From contig JAGVKR010000680.1 in assembly GCA_020050375.1 (NCBI GenBank), positions 1-6,470 of the forward strand: a stretch of DNA of 6,470 nt. Direction: 5' to 3'. The DNA is from Planctomycetales bacterium (lineage in GTDB: Bacteria; Planctomycetota; Planctomycetia; Planctomycetales; Planctomycetaceae). The position numbers and the translations under genes are program-made. How positions within the stretch are numbered: position 1 is the first letter of the stretch; each line of letters begins with the position of its first letter. The notes under the pieces were generated by a model. It was not told where the DNA came from and ran no database searches. It saw nothing but the letters and a program-made list of their open reading frames with translations. Shown one piece after another: positions 1 through 5,749 of this stretch.

Positions 1-28
1 TGTTGATCGCAGCCGGTTGCGATCAACA
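1..28. repeat. Perfect 11-bp inverted repeat at the window edge
   Basis: Bases 1-11 (TGTTGATCGCA) are the exact reverse complement of bases 18-28, with a 6-base loop at 12-17. The left arm puts a TGA (4-6) in frame with the haem-binding gene that follows. A fold-back exactly at the sequence end is a common assembly or amplification artefact. A real genomic hairpin cannot be excluded from this sequence alone. Confidence 0.7.
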
Positions 29-1158
29 CGCTGACGCAGCGGGCCATCTGGGCGAAGCCGCTGTTGGCAGCGATCGCCCGTAAGGAGATTTCCGCCGACG
101 TGATGAACGTCAACCAGGTCCGCAAGGTGCTCGCGAGCGGTGATCCGGAACTGGCGGCCGAAGTGAAAAAGCACTGGGGAGCGATTCGCGAAACTCGCAA
201 TCCAGAGCGCGAACTGGTGGTCACCGCAATGCGGGCTCTCATTCGCCGCACACCGGGCAATGCCGAGCGCGGGCACGAAGTCTTCAAGAAAACCTGCGGG
301 CAGTGTCACAAGATTTACGGTGAAGGACAGGAGGTCGGTCCCGACATCACGCTCAACGGCCGCAACTCGTACGATCAGCTCCTTTCGAACGTGTTCGATC
401 CAAGCCTTGTCATCGGTGCCGCGTACCAGGCCCGAACGATCGTCACCACCAAGGGCCGGATCATCTCGGGGCTCCTCGCCGAAGACGGCGATCAGCGCGT
501 CGTCCTCAAAATCCAGGGAGGCAAGCAGGAAGTCGTTCCGCGGAGCGAGATCGACGAAATGAAGGACAGCGAGCTGTCGCTGATGCCCGAGGATGTCGAG
601 AAGACTTTGAAGTCCCAGGAGATCGCCGACCTGTTTGCCTTCCTCACGCTCGACAAGCCACCGAACGACCCGACCGCGCGGCGTCTCTCGGGGATCGAGA
701 GCGTCTTCGTGCGCAGCACGAGCGATCCTGCGCAATTCGCGCCGATCCTTGCAGAGGTCGCGCCGGGCTTCACACTGTCGGCCGTCGGCGAGGGAGGACT
801 GGCCATGATCCACAACCACCATGGTCGGCTCGCAGTCGTCCGCACGCATCCCCCGGAAAAAGGGGTCTCTTGCGTGCTTTCGCGCACGGTCGACATTCCC
901 GCCGACAAAAAGTCGAAACTGCGAATCGCGGTCACGTACGATCCGCGCGGCGATTGGGAACTGATCGTTCGGGGCAACGGCAAGAAGCTGTACGACAACG
1001 AGATCAGCGAGCAATCGACCGAGAATCTGTGGGCCGACATCGAGATCGATCTCTCCCCATTCGCCGGCCAGGAGGTCAAACTGGAACTCGAAAACTTCCC
1101 CGATGAATGGGCGTTCGAATACGCCTATTGGGGAGCAGTCGAAATTGTGACGGAGTGA
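7..1158 (+). CDS. PVC-type haem-binding (cytochrome c) protein, C-terminal part, 5' truncated
   Basis: This is the C-terminal end of the large planctomycete/verrucomicrobial family in which a membrane-bound dehydrogenase-like propeller and HEAT repeats precede a special cytochrome c domain. Visible features are the haem-attachment motif CGQCH at 295-309, the family-typical KIYGEGQEVGPD stretch just after it, and SLMPE with Met at 583-585, the likely distal haem ligand. A helix EIADLFAFL closes the domain. From about base 690 a beta-rich tail of about 150 residues follows, perhaps a jelly-roll or ligand-binding fold. Residues encoded from base 7 (TLTQRAIWAKPL) still fit the family's repeat region, so the gene should continue upstream. 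No true start lies here, and TTG at 64 is only an internal codon. TGA at 4-6 is in frame, inside the edge hairpin. The family is expected to be exported and to transfer electrons during sugar or alcohol oxidation. The substrate is unknown. Confidence 0.85.
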   Translation, partial: SQPVAINTLTQRAIWAKPLLAAIARKEISADVMNVNQVRKVLASGDPELAAEVKKHWGAIRETRNPERELVVTAMRALIRRTPGNAERGHEVFKKTCGQCHKIYGEGQEVGPDITLNGRNSYDQLLSNVFDPSLVIGAAYQARTIVTTKGRIISGLLAEDGDQRVVLKIQGGKQEVVPRSEIDEMKDSELSLMPEDVEKTLKSQEIADLFAFLTLDKPPNDPTARRLSGIESVFVRSTSDPAQFAPILAEVAPGFTLSAVGEGGLAMIHNHHGRLAVVRTHPPEKGVSCVLSRTVDIPADKKSKLRIAVTYDPRGDWELIVRGNGKKLYDNEISEQSTENLWADIEIDLSPFAGQEVKLELENFPDEWAFEYAYWGAVEIVTE

Positions 1159-1213
1159 GGACGGGATACAACGTTGGAATTCAGGGAGACATGCGGCAAG
1201 ATTTTGTTTCCTT

Positions 1214-1273
1214 TCTCCCTTCCCCCCCGGCGGAGGAAGGGTTGGGGATGGGGGGGAATGAACGTCTCGGAGC
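1214..1273 (+). repeat. Left arm of long inverted repeat, G-rich
   Basis: The arm contains a short hairpin (CCCTTCC at 1217-1223 with GGAAGGG at 1235-1241), then a G-rich run (1239-1256) and the block CGTCTCGGAGC at 1263-1273. The reverse complement of the same elements, in the same order, appears at 1708-1766. Between the G run and the block the copies differ by a two-base length change. The arm lies in the gap between the haem gene (stop 1158) and the DUF559 start (1310). It could also act as a transcription end signal, although no T run follows. Confidence 0.85.
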
Positions 1274-1309
1274 TACATCCGCAGCAGCAACCTGCATTGG
1301 AAATGAGCT

Positions 1310-1705
1310 ATGTCCCGTGACTTCGCGCGACTTCTGCGAGATCAGACGACAATTGAAGAACGTTGCCTCTGGGATCGACTCCGTAAGCGTCAGCTCGATG
1401 GCTGTCGCTTTCGCCGGCAAGCGCCACTGGGCGCGTACATTGTCGACTTCGCTTGCTTTGAGCGACGCTTGATCATCGAAGTCGATGGTGCTTTTCACGG
1501 TCAGCAACTTGAGAAAGACGACGCACGGACCGCTTGGCTGGAGGCACAGGGATTTCGCGTGATTCGGTTTTGGAATAACGAGATCACCGAGAACATGGAC
1601 GTTGTCCTTGAGGGGATCTGGAATGCGCTTCGGATCGCGAATCCGCAGGCGAACGAAAAACGAGGACGACGTTCGCAACTCAATGACGAACGAGATATGC
1701 GATGA
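1310..1705 (+). CDS. DUF559 endonuclease-like protein (Vsr/PD-(D/E)XK-related)
   Basis: The 131-residue protein matches DUF559, a family related to very-short-patch-repair and other restriction-like nucleases. The order of motifs is typical: E16/E17 followed by LWDRLR, FRRQ at 34-37, YIVDFAC with D46, LIIEVDG with E57 and D59, H63, then FRVIRFWNNEI at about 82-92. D46, E57 and D59 are candidate metal ligands of a PD-(D/E)XK active site, so the nuclease core looks intact. The length is normal for the family. The last 20 or so residues are charged and poorly conserved-looking. ATG at 1310 fits the family N-terminus (ARLLRDQTTIEE) and has only a weak purine stretch upstream. The gene lies precisely between the two inverted-repeat arms. 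Its biological role is not established. DNA cleavage or repair is expected from the fold only. Confidence 0.9.
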   Translation: MSRDFARLLRDQTTIEERCLWDRLRKRQLDGCRFRRQAPLGAYIVDFACFERRLIIEVDGAFHGQQLEKDDARTAWLEAQGFRVIRFWNNEITENMDVVLEGIWNALRIANPQANEKRGRRSQLNDERDMR

Positions 1706-1707
1706 TC

Positions 1708-1766
1708 GCTCCGAGACGCTCGCCCCCCCATCCCCGGCCCTTCCCCCGCCGGGGGGGGAAGGGAGA
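1708..1766 (-). repeat. Right arm of long inverted repeat, C-rich on + strand
   Basis: This is the reverse-complement copy of the arm at 1214-1273. GCTCCGAGACG (1708-1718) corresponds to the left 11-base block, and 1723-1766 to the left 43-base core with one extra C/G and three substitutions. Its own hairpin is CCCTTCC-like at 1738-1744 with GGAAGGG at 1757-1763. The arm begins just after the DUF559 stop, so it may also serve as that gene's 3' end structure. Confidence 0.85.
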
Positions 1767-1844
1767 GGCACTGCGGGAGTGGATGCGGGTAGCGAGCGTC
1801 AATCAACGCGCAAATTCATTTTCTTCTGCAAAACGTTCGACACG

Positions 1845-2576
1845 ATGAAAAAACTCGCCGGAAAAGTGGCTGTCATCACCGGGGCCAATCAGGGGATCGG
1901 CAAGGCGATCGCCCGCGCCTTTGCGGCGGAAGGGGCGCGGTTGGCGCTTTGCGCTCGCAGTGCCGAGAAGCTGGCGCAGACGACTGCCGAACTGAAGTCG
2001 GCCGGGGTTGAAGTGTTCTCTCAACCGGTCGATGTGACGGAAGAAGCTGCCGTCGATCGGTTTTTCGCCGCGGTGCTCGAACGATTCGGGCGCGTCGATA
2101 TTCTCGTCAATAACGCCGGAGCTTTCGACGGCGGTCGCATCGACGAGCTGCCGCTCTCCGCCTGGAACAACGTTGTTGGCTCGTGCCTGACCGGGACGTT
2201 CCTTTGCAGCCGGCGGGCCTTCGCGGCGATGAAGGATCAAGGGGGCGGCCGGATCCTCAACATCGGTTCGATCTCGGCCCAGCGCCCGCGCGAGGGGAGC
2301 GCGGCCTACGTCGCCGCCAAGTTCGGCGTGTGGGGACTGACGCAGGCGACCGCCCTCGACGGCCGCCCGTTTGGCATCGCATGCAGTTGCCTGCACCCCG
2401 GCAACGTGCTGGTCGAACGCCGCGTTGACTCGGGGCAGGCCTCCGACGCCGAACCGATGATGGCCGTCGAAACGATCGCCGAAGTCGCCCTGACGATGGT
2501 CACGCTCCCGGCGCACGTCAACATGCTCGAATCGATCGTCCTGCCCGTCGAACAGGTGTATCTGGGGCGTGGTTGA
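1845..2576 (+). CDS. Short-chain dehydrogenase/reductase (SDR), classical type
   Basis: The 243-residue protein has the length and order of classical NAD(P)-dependent SDR oxidoreductases, which reduce or oxidise carbonyl/alcohol pairs in the cytosol. The cofactor motif TGANQGIG is at 12-19, ALCARS at 34-39 (Arg38 after the second strand favours NADP(H)), D63-V64 (SDR DV motif), and NNAG at 89-92. The catalytic Ser142, Tyr155 and Lys159 are present with standard spacing (SAAYVAAK). The active-site Asn usually found in VNLxG is replaced by Cys114 (SCLTG). HPG at 184-186 is the usual PG turn after the sixth strand. ATG at 1845 is chosen because the fold starts there (KKLAGKVAVITG). The frame stays open upstream to 1602 but that part overlaps DUF559 and the repeat arm. 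No Shine-Dalgarno is visible. The substrate cannot be told. FabG-like or sugar/alcohol dehydrogenases are options. Confidence 0.92.
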   Translation: MKKLAGKVAVITGANQGIGKAIARAFAAEGARLALCARSAEKLAQTTAELKSAGVEVFSQPVDVTEEAAVDRFFAAVLERFGRVDILVNNAGAFDGGRIDELPLSAWNNVVGSCLTGTFLCSRRAFAAMKDQGGGRILNIGSISAQRPREGSAAYVAAKFGVWGLTQATALDGRPFGIACSCLHPGNVLVERRVDSGQASDAEPMMAVETIAEVALTMVTLPAHVNMLESIVLPVEQVYLGRG

Positions 2577-2660
2577 GCGCACGAATCCAGACCTGGGGTG
2601 CATCCGCCAATCCGGGAAGCTCAGCCCCGGCATGCCCTGGCCCGGCCTGCGCCGGTGATC

Positions 2661-2689
2661 TTGACATCGATAATAAACATGTGTATACT
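2661..2689 (+). promoter_or_regulatory. Near-consensus sigma70 promoter
   Basis: TTGACA (2661-2666) is a perfect -35 box. It is followed by a 17-base AT-rich spacer and TATACT (2684-2689), one base from the -10 consensus. The start of transcription is expected near 2695-2697. This stands out in a GC-rich window. The next convincing gene on this strand begins about 440 bases downstream, so the promoter either drives a long leader or a noncoding RNA ending near the hairpin at 2797-2826. Confidence 0.7.
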
Positions 2690-2796
2690 ATCGCAAACCT
2701 GTTCTTGTGGACCCGCCCGTCCTCCGGCCCGGCTCACCGTCCGTCCGCACCATGGCCACCGCTGACCTATATCTATGGTTTAGAAGTTTTCCAGAT

Positions 2797-2826
2797 TCAA
2801 AAATGTGCAACTGCACACATTTTTGA
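2797..2826. terminator. AT-rich hairpin, possible bidirectional terminator or operator
   Basis: TCAAAAATGTG (2797-2807) pairs perfectly with CACATTTTTGA (2816-2826) around an 8-base loop. In an alternative fold the TGTGC/GCACA core (2804-2808, 2813-2817) closes a 4-base loop and is followed by CATTTTTG, so the T run lies just past the stem as in intrinsic terminators. The A run on the left makes it symmetrical, so it could work in either direction. It lies about 100-130 bases downstream of the start expected from the promoter at 2661-2689. The GC stem is short, so a protein-binding site is an alternative. Confidence 0.45.
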
Positions 2827-2836
2827 GTTTCTCATC

Positions 2837-2977
2837 TTCTCAGAGTGAGCGATAGCCCGTTGATCGTCGTCGAATGGATTTGAGAGCGACGTTTGGTGGA
2901 ACGGTTCCAGGCGTCTCCCGAGATGCATGGATTCGGGAACCACCCGGCGGTAGAGGTCATCTCGCTCAGTCTGAGAA
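2837..2977. repeat. 141-base segment closed by 16-bp imperfect inverted repeats
   Basis: TTCTCAGAGTGAGCGA (2837-2852) pairs with TCGCTCAGTCTGAGAA (2962-2977) at 15 of 16 positions, with one G-G mismatch (2845/2969). Inside are further short complementary pairs: CGTCG 2865-2869 with CGACG 2887-2891, GGTTCC 2903-2908 with GGAACC 2936-2941, and a competing TCCCGA 2916-2921 with TCGGGA 2933-2938. The arrangement could be a multi-branched RNA or a tiny non-autonomous element with terminal repeats. No flanking direct repeat is seen. Confidence 0.5.
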
Positions 2978-3032
2978 ACCTCCGCGTTTGCGGCCAATCG
3001 GTCCCGGATTAGCGGATGCACCCCCTGCCCTG

Positions 3033-3072
3033 ACAAGCGCTTGTTGACAGTGTACGGCCTCGGGGGGAAAAG
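3033..3072 (+). promoter_or_regulatory. Possible promoter with overlapping palindromic operator
   Basis: The perfect 12-base palindrome ACAAGCGCTTGT (3033-3044) shares its last base with TTGACA (3044-3049), a perfect -35 box. The -10 is poor: GAAAAG (3067-3072) has the right 17-base spacing but little resemblance to consensus, and the TACGCT at 3074-3079 is too far away. If used, it would give a leader of roughly 50 bases before the acylase start at 3136. A repressor on the palindrome would block it. Confidence 0.3.
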
Positions 3073-3081
3073 CTACGCTGT

Positions 3082-3103
3082 GCATTCGCCGACCTGCGAA
3101 TGC
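3082..3103 (+). other. Hairpin in the acylase leader, covering an upstream ATG
   Basis: GCATTCGC (3082-3089) and GCGAATGC (3096-3103) form a perfect 8-bp stem with a 6-base loop. The right arm contains the ATG at 3100-3102 that is in frame with the acylase gene, so that codon would be hidden in the RNA. This favours the ATG at 3136 as the working start. The hairpin would lie at or near the 5' end of an mRNA starting around 3080. Confidence 0.5.
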
Positions 3104-3135
3104 CGCACTTGCTTCCCTGCCTCGGAATCTTCCCC

Positions 3136-5616
3136 ATGCCCGTACCCGCCTCGGAGGTTTTAGCACGTCTGGGCGCTGGTGAGTCGATCGCTTCCGTCTG
3201 CCGCGCAGCTGGCTTCACCCGCGAAGAGTTCGATGCCTGGTGGCGTCGCGAATGCGCTTCGCGCGTGCCGGAAATGAACGGTGCGAAGCCGGCCCATGTG
3301 AACAGCAAGGTCCGCATCGAACGCGACGCATGGGGGTTGCCACATGTCTTCGCCGAGAACGATGACGATCTCTTCTTCGGCTTCGGCTACGCCACCGCCC
3401 AGGATCGCCTGTTCCAGCTCGACACTCTCCGGCGGCGGGCCACCGGTCGCCTGTCGGAAGTTCTCGGACCGGAAGGACTCGAGCTCGATCTGACCGCTCG
3501 AACGGTCGGCCTCTCGCGCATTGCCGAAGCCGAGTGGGAGACGCTTCCCGAGGAGACGCGCCGCCTGGTGGCCGCTTATTCGAACGGCGTCAACGCCCTG
3601 ATCGATGACAGCCGCGGCAAGCTGCCGATTGAATTCGATCTCTTGGGATATGTGCCGGAACCGTGGCGGCCGCAGGATTGTCTGGCGATCGCCGGCGAAT
3701 TCCGCTGGTATCTGACGGGTCGGTTCCCGGTCATCGTTGTTCCGGAACTGGCCAGGCGCGTTTTGGGCGATGGCCCGCTCTATACGGCGTTTCTACAGGC
3801 AGAGGCCGACGCCGAGGCGATTCTGCCGGCCGGTTCATATCCGTCGCACCGCACCGGTGTGCAGCCGGTCGGCGCGACGGTCGGCGATCCGCAGGAGGGT
3901 TCGGGGAGCAACAACTGGGTGATCTCCGGGACGAAGTCGCTTACCGGCAAGCCGATGCTGGCGAGCGATCCGCACATCGCTTTTGCCGCCGTCTCGTGCT
4001 GGCACGAAGTGCGTCTCACCGGCGGTTCGTTCAATGTGGCCGGCATAGCTTATACCGGAATGCCGGGCGTGCTGTTCGGCCGCAACGAGCGGGTGGCTTG
4101 GGGAATCACCAACAACATCTGTTCGATTCGCGACCTGTATCAGGAGAAGACCGACCCGGCCCACCCCGGTTGCTTCCTGTACGACGGCCGTTGGGAGCCG
4201 GCCCGGGAACGGGTCGAGACGATTCGAGTCAAAGGAATCGCCGCCGTCGAGAAGACAATACGCAGTTCCAGAAACGGACCGATCGTTGACGAGATCCTCC
4301 CCGCCCCTGCGCGCGGCACGGATCCGGTCTCGCTCAGATGGCTGGGGGCTTCTCCGTGTGGTTGGCTGACAGCGCTCCTCAATATGGATCGGGCCAAAAC
4401 CTGCGACGAGTTGCGGAAAGCGACTGAGCCGTGGCTCGTTCCCACGTTCTGCGTCGTGTATGGCGACATCTTCGGACACATCGGCTATCAATGCACGGGA
4501 CGCATCCCGATCCGCGAGGTATGGGAGCGGGGTTATCGGCCGGGCTGGGAGCCCAAGCATCAGTGGGCCGGTCTGATTCCGTTCGAAGGGATGCCCCATT
4601 GTTCCGACCCGTCGCGCGGCTGGATTGGCACCGCAAACAACCGCGTCGCCGCCGACGATTTTCCTTACCCGCTGTCGGGGACCTGGGGGAGCGGTTTTCG
4701 CGCGGTCCGCATTCGGCAGATGCTCGAAGGGCAGCCAAAGTTCCGCCGGCAGGATTTTGCCCGGATGCAGCAGGACAGTGTTTCGCTGCGCGCGGTCGAT
4801 TGTGTTCCGCCGCTCCTGGAGGTGTTGCAGGAGACGCTGGATCCCGCAGCGACTGGAGAGTTACAGAAAGCAGAGGGACCGAAAGCCGCATTCAATCAAG
4901 TCGTCCGGCAGCGGTTGCGGCATGCGGTTGAGCACCTCGCCGTGTGGGATTGCCGGATGGAGCCGGATCGGGTTGCGGCGTCGATCTTCAACGTTTTCTT
5001 CGCGCAATGGTGCCAGCGTGTGGCGGACGAGCGTTTTACCGGCGAGACGGCGACACTGGTCGCCGGCGCCATCGGCGGACTGGCGAGCGAGCTGCTCTCC
5101 GAAGACAAGAGCGGCTGGTTTGGCGACAGAGAAGCGCCGGACGATGCCAGGAAAACGGCGATCGTCGAGTCGTTCGTCGCCGCGCTCGACTCCCTCGAAC
5201 GCAAGTTCGGCTCCGACTGGCTCAACTGGAGCTGGGGCCGACTCCACACGTTGCAGCAGCAGCACAGTCTCTCCGGAAGGGGCGAACTGGGACTGCTCCT
5301 CGATCGGGGCGGAACTCCCGTTCGCGGGGATTACATGACCGTCTGCAACACGGGTCAGGGAATTGATTTCGGCGCCCCGACCGGAGCCGGCTATCGGCTG
5401 ATCGTCGATCTCGCCGACCCGTACGCCGGTTTATGGGCCGTCGATGCCGGCAGCGAGTCAGGCCACCCCGGTAGCCCGCACTATGACGACCAGCTCCCCG
5501 AATGGCTGACCGCTCGGTATCACTCTATTTCCCTCAAGAGCGACGGCCCGCCGAGACACCCCGAAGCGACGTTGACGTTGTCTCGTATCGATCATCCTAT
5601 GCACGGTTCAGAATGA
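3136..5616 (+). CDS. Penicillin acylase family protein (Ntn hydrolase)
   Basis: The 826-residue protein is a full-length member of the penicillin acylase/acyl-homoserine-lactone acylase family, whose members cut amide bonds after splitting themselves into two chains. Residues 59-220 form the alpha-chain region (IERDAWGLPHVFAEN, GYATAQDRLFQLD). Then comes a spacer, and GSNNW gives the new N-terminal nucleophile Ser258 after Gly257. VAWGIT at about 320-325 supplies the oxyanion region. The ANN at 500-502 holds the active-site Asn501, with Arg522 in FRAVRI 21 residues on. SGHPGSPHYDDQLPEW near the end is family-typical. Residues 6-45 (GAGESIASVCRAAGFTREEF) resemble a helix-turn-helix. I see no signal peptide, unlike periplasmic acylases, so cytoplasmic action is inferred. 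The start at 3136 is chosen because this module begins there. The ATG at 3100 adds 12 unremarkable residues and sits in a hairpin. Neither has a Shine-Dalgarno. The substrate is unknown. Confidence 0.93.
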   Translation: MPVPASEVLARLGAGESIASVCRAAGFTREEFDAWWRRECASRVPEMNGAKPAHVNSKVRIERDAWGLPHVFAENDDDLFFGFGYATAQDRLFQLDTLRRRATGRLSEVLGPEGLELDLTARTVGLSRIAEAEWETLPEETRRLVAAYSNGVNALIDDSRGKLPIEFDLLGYVPEPWRPQDCLAIAGEFRWYLTGRFPVIVVPELARRVLGDGPLYTAFLQAEADAEAILPAGSYPSHRTGVQPVGATVGDPQEGSGSNNWVISGTKSLTGKPMLASDPHIAFAAVSCWHEVRLTGGSFNVAGIAYTGMPGVLFGRNERVAWGITNNICSIRDLYQEKTDPAHPGCFLYDGRWEPARERVETIRVKGIAAVEKTIRSSRNGPIVDEILPAPARGTDPVSLRWLGASPCGWLTALLNMDRAKTCDELRKATEPWLVPTFCVVYGDIFGHIGYQCTGRIPIREVWERGYRPGWEPKHQWAGLIPFEGMPHCSDPSRGWIGTANNRVAADDFPYPLSGTWGSGFRAVRIRQMLEGQPKFRRQDFARMQQDSVSLRAVDCVPPLLEVLQETLDPAATGELQKAEGPKAAFNQVVRQRLRHAVEHLAVWDCRMEPDRVAASIFNVFFAQWCQRVADERFTGETATLVAGAIGGLASELLSEDKSGWFGDREAPDDARKTAIVESFVAALDSLERKFGSDWLNWSWGRLHTLQQQHSLSGRGELGLLLDRGGTPVRGDYMTVCNTGQGIDFGAPTGAGYRLIVDLADPYAGLWAVDAGSESGHPGSPHYDDQLPEWLTARYHSISLKSDGPPRHPEATLTLSRIDHPMHGSE

Positions 5617-5737
5617 GGGGCGAGGAGGCAGGCATCAGGCAGCAGACTCCGTGTTTCGCGATTCTGATTACTTCTACGGTCGCTTCTTCATACGCGTTGG
5701 TTAGACTAGCGGATCTGTCCGACGTTGCCTATTTGCC

Positions 5738-5744
5738 GGGAGAG
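5738..5744 (+). promoter_or_regulatory. Ribosome binding site deciding a GTG start
   Basis: GGGAGAG (5738-5744) lies 5 bases before GTG at 5750 and is the best Shine-Dalgarno sequence in the window. An ATG at 5745 is in another frame and too close. The rest of the 133-base gap from the acylase stop (5616) shows no clear terminator or promoter, so read-through from the acylase gene is possible. Confidence 0.6.
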
Positions 5745-5749
5745 ATGCC

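Larger units (their letters stand above)
1214..1766. mobile_element. Putative inverted-repeat-bracketed DUF559 unit
   Basis: Two inverted arms (1214-1273 and 1708-1766) enclose one gene, the DUF559 endonuclease-like ORF at 1310-1705. The right arm starts 2 bases after the stop codon. The arms share a core of about 43 bases with three substitutions and one extra base, then an exact 11-base block (CGTCTCGGAGC on the left, its complement on the right). The unit separates a haem protein from a dehydrogenase, two genes with no evident link to it. I see no target-site duplication and no recognised transposase, so mobility is inferred only from the architecture. Alternatives are a dispersed GC-rich repeat pair that merely flanks the gene, or paired bidirectional terminators. 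Confidence 0.5.
2577..3135. other. Long intergenic region without a convincing gene
   Basis: The 559 bases between the dehydrogenase stop and the acylase start hold no recognisable protein gene. They do hold several regulatory-looking elements, listed separately: a sigma70 promoter (2661-2689), an AT-rich hairpin (2797-2826), a 141-base segment closed by inverted repeats (2837-2977), a palindrome next to a -35-like box (3033-3049) and a hairpin (3082-3103). The part from about 2760 to 2850 is clearly more AT-rich than its surroundings. The only sizeable minus-strand frame (2797-3036, 79 codons, TTG start, no ribosome binding site) resembles nothing I know. Confidence 0.7.

Noticed and set aside
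492..1079. Minus-strand 195-codon open frame
   Set aside because: It lies antisense to the haem-protein gene, is Ser/Arg-rich, and has no recognisable domain. It is a typical GC-rich shadow frame.
1602..1844. Upstream extension of the SDR reading frame
   Set aside because: It overlaps the DUF559 gene and the right repeat arm, translates into low-complexity Pro/Gly-rich sequence, and the SDR fold starts cleanly at the ATG at 1845.
2642..2655. CCGGC/GCCGG hairpin after the SDR gene as an intrinsic terminator
   Set aside because: The stem is only 5 bp with no T run behind it. Such short GC stems are frequent by chance in this base composition.
2797..3036. Minus-strand 79-codon open frame
   Set aside because: It has a TTG start, no ribosome binding site, no recognised family, and its end is just the AT-rich hairpin. 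The inverted-repeat structure explains the region better, although a decayed gene is not fully excluded.
3835..4599. Minus-strand 254-codon open frame within the acylase gene
   Set aside because: The + strand frame has clear acylase motifs throughout, while the antisense product is Arg/Pro-rich and matches no family I know.
4625..5338. Alternative + strand frame within the acylase gene
   Set aside because: It is Arg/Ser-rich and lacks family motifs. The acylase frame is continuous through the region, so no frameshift is needed.
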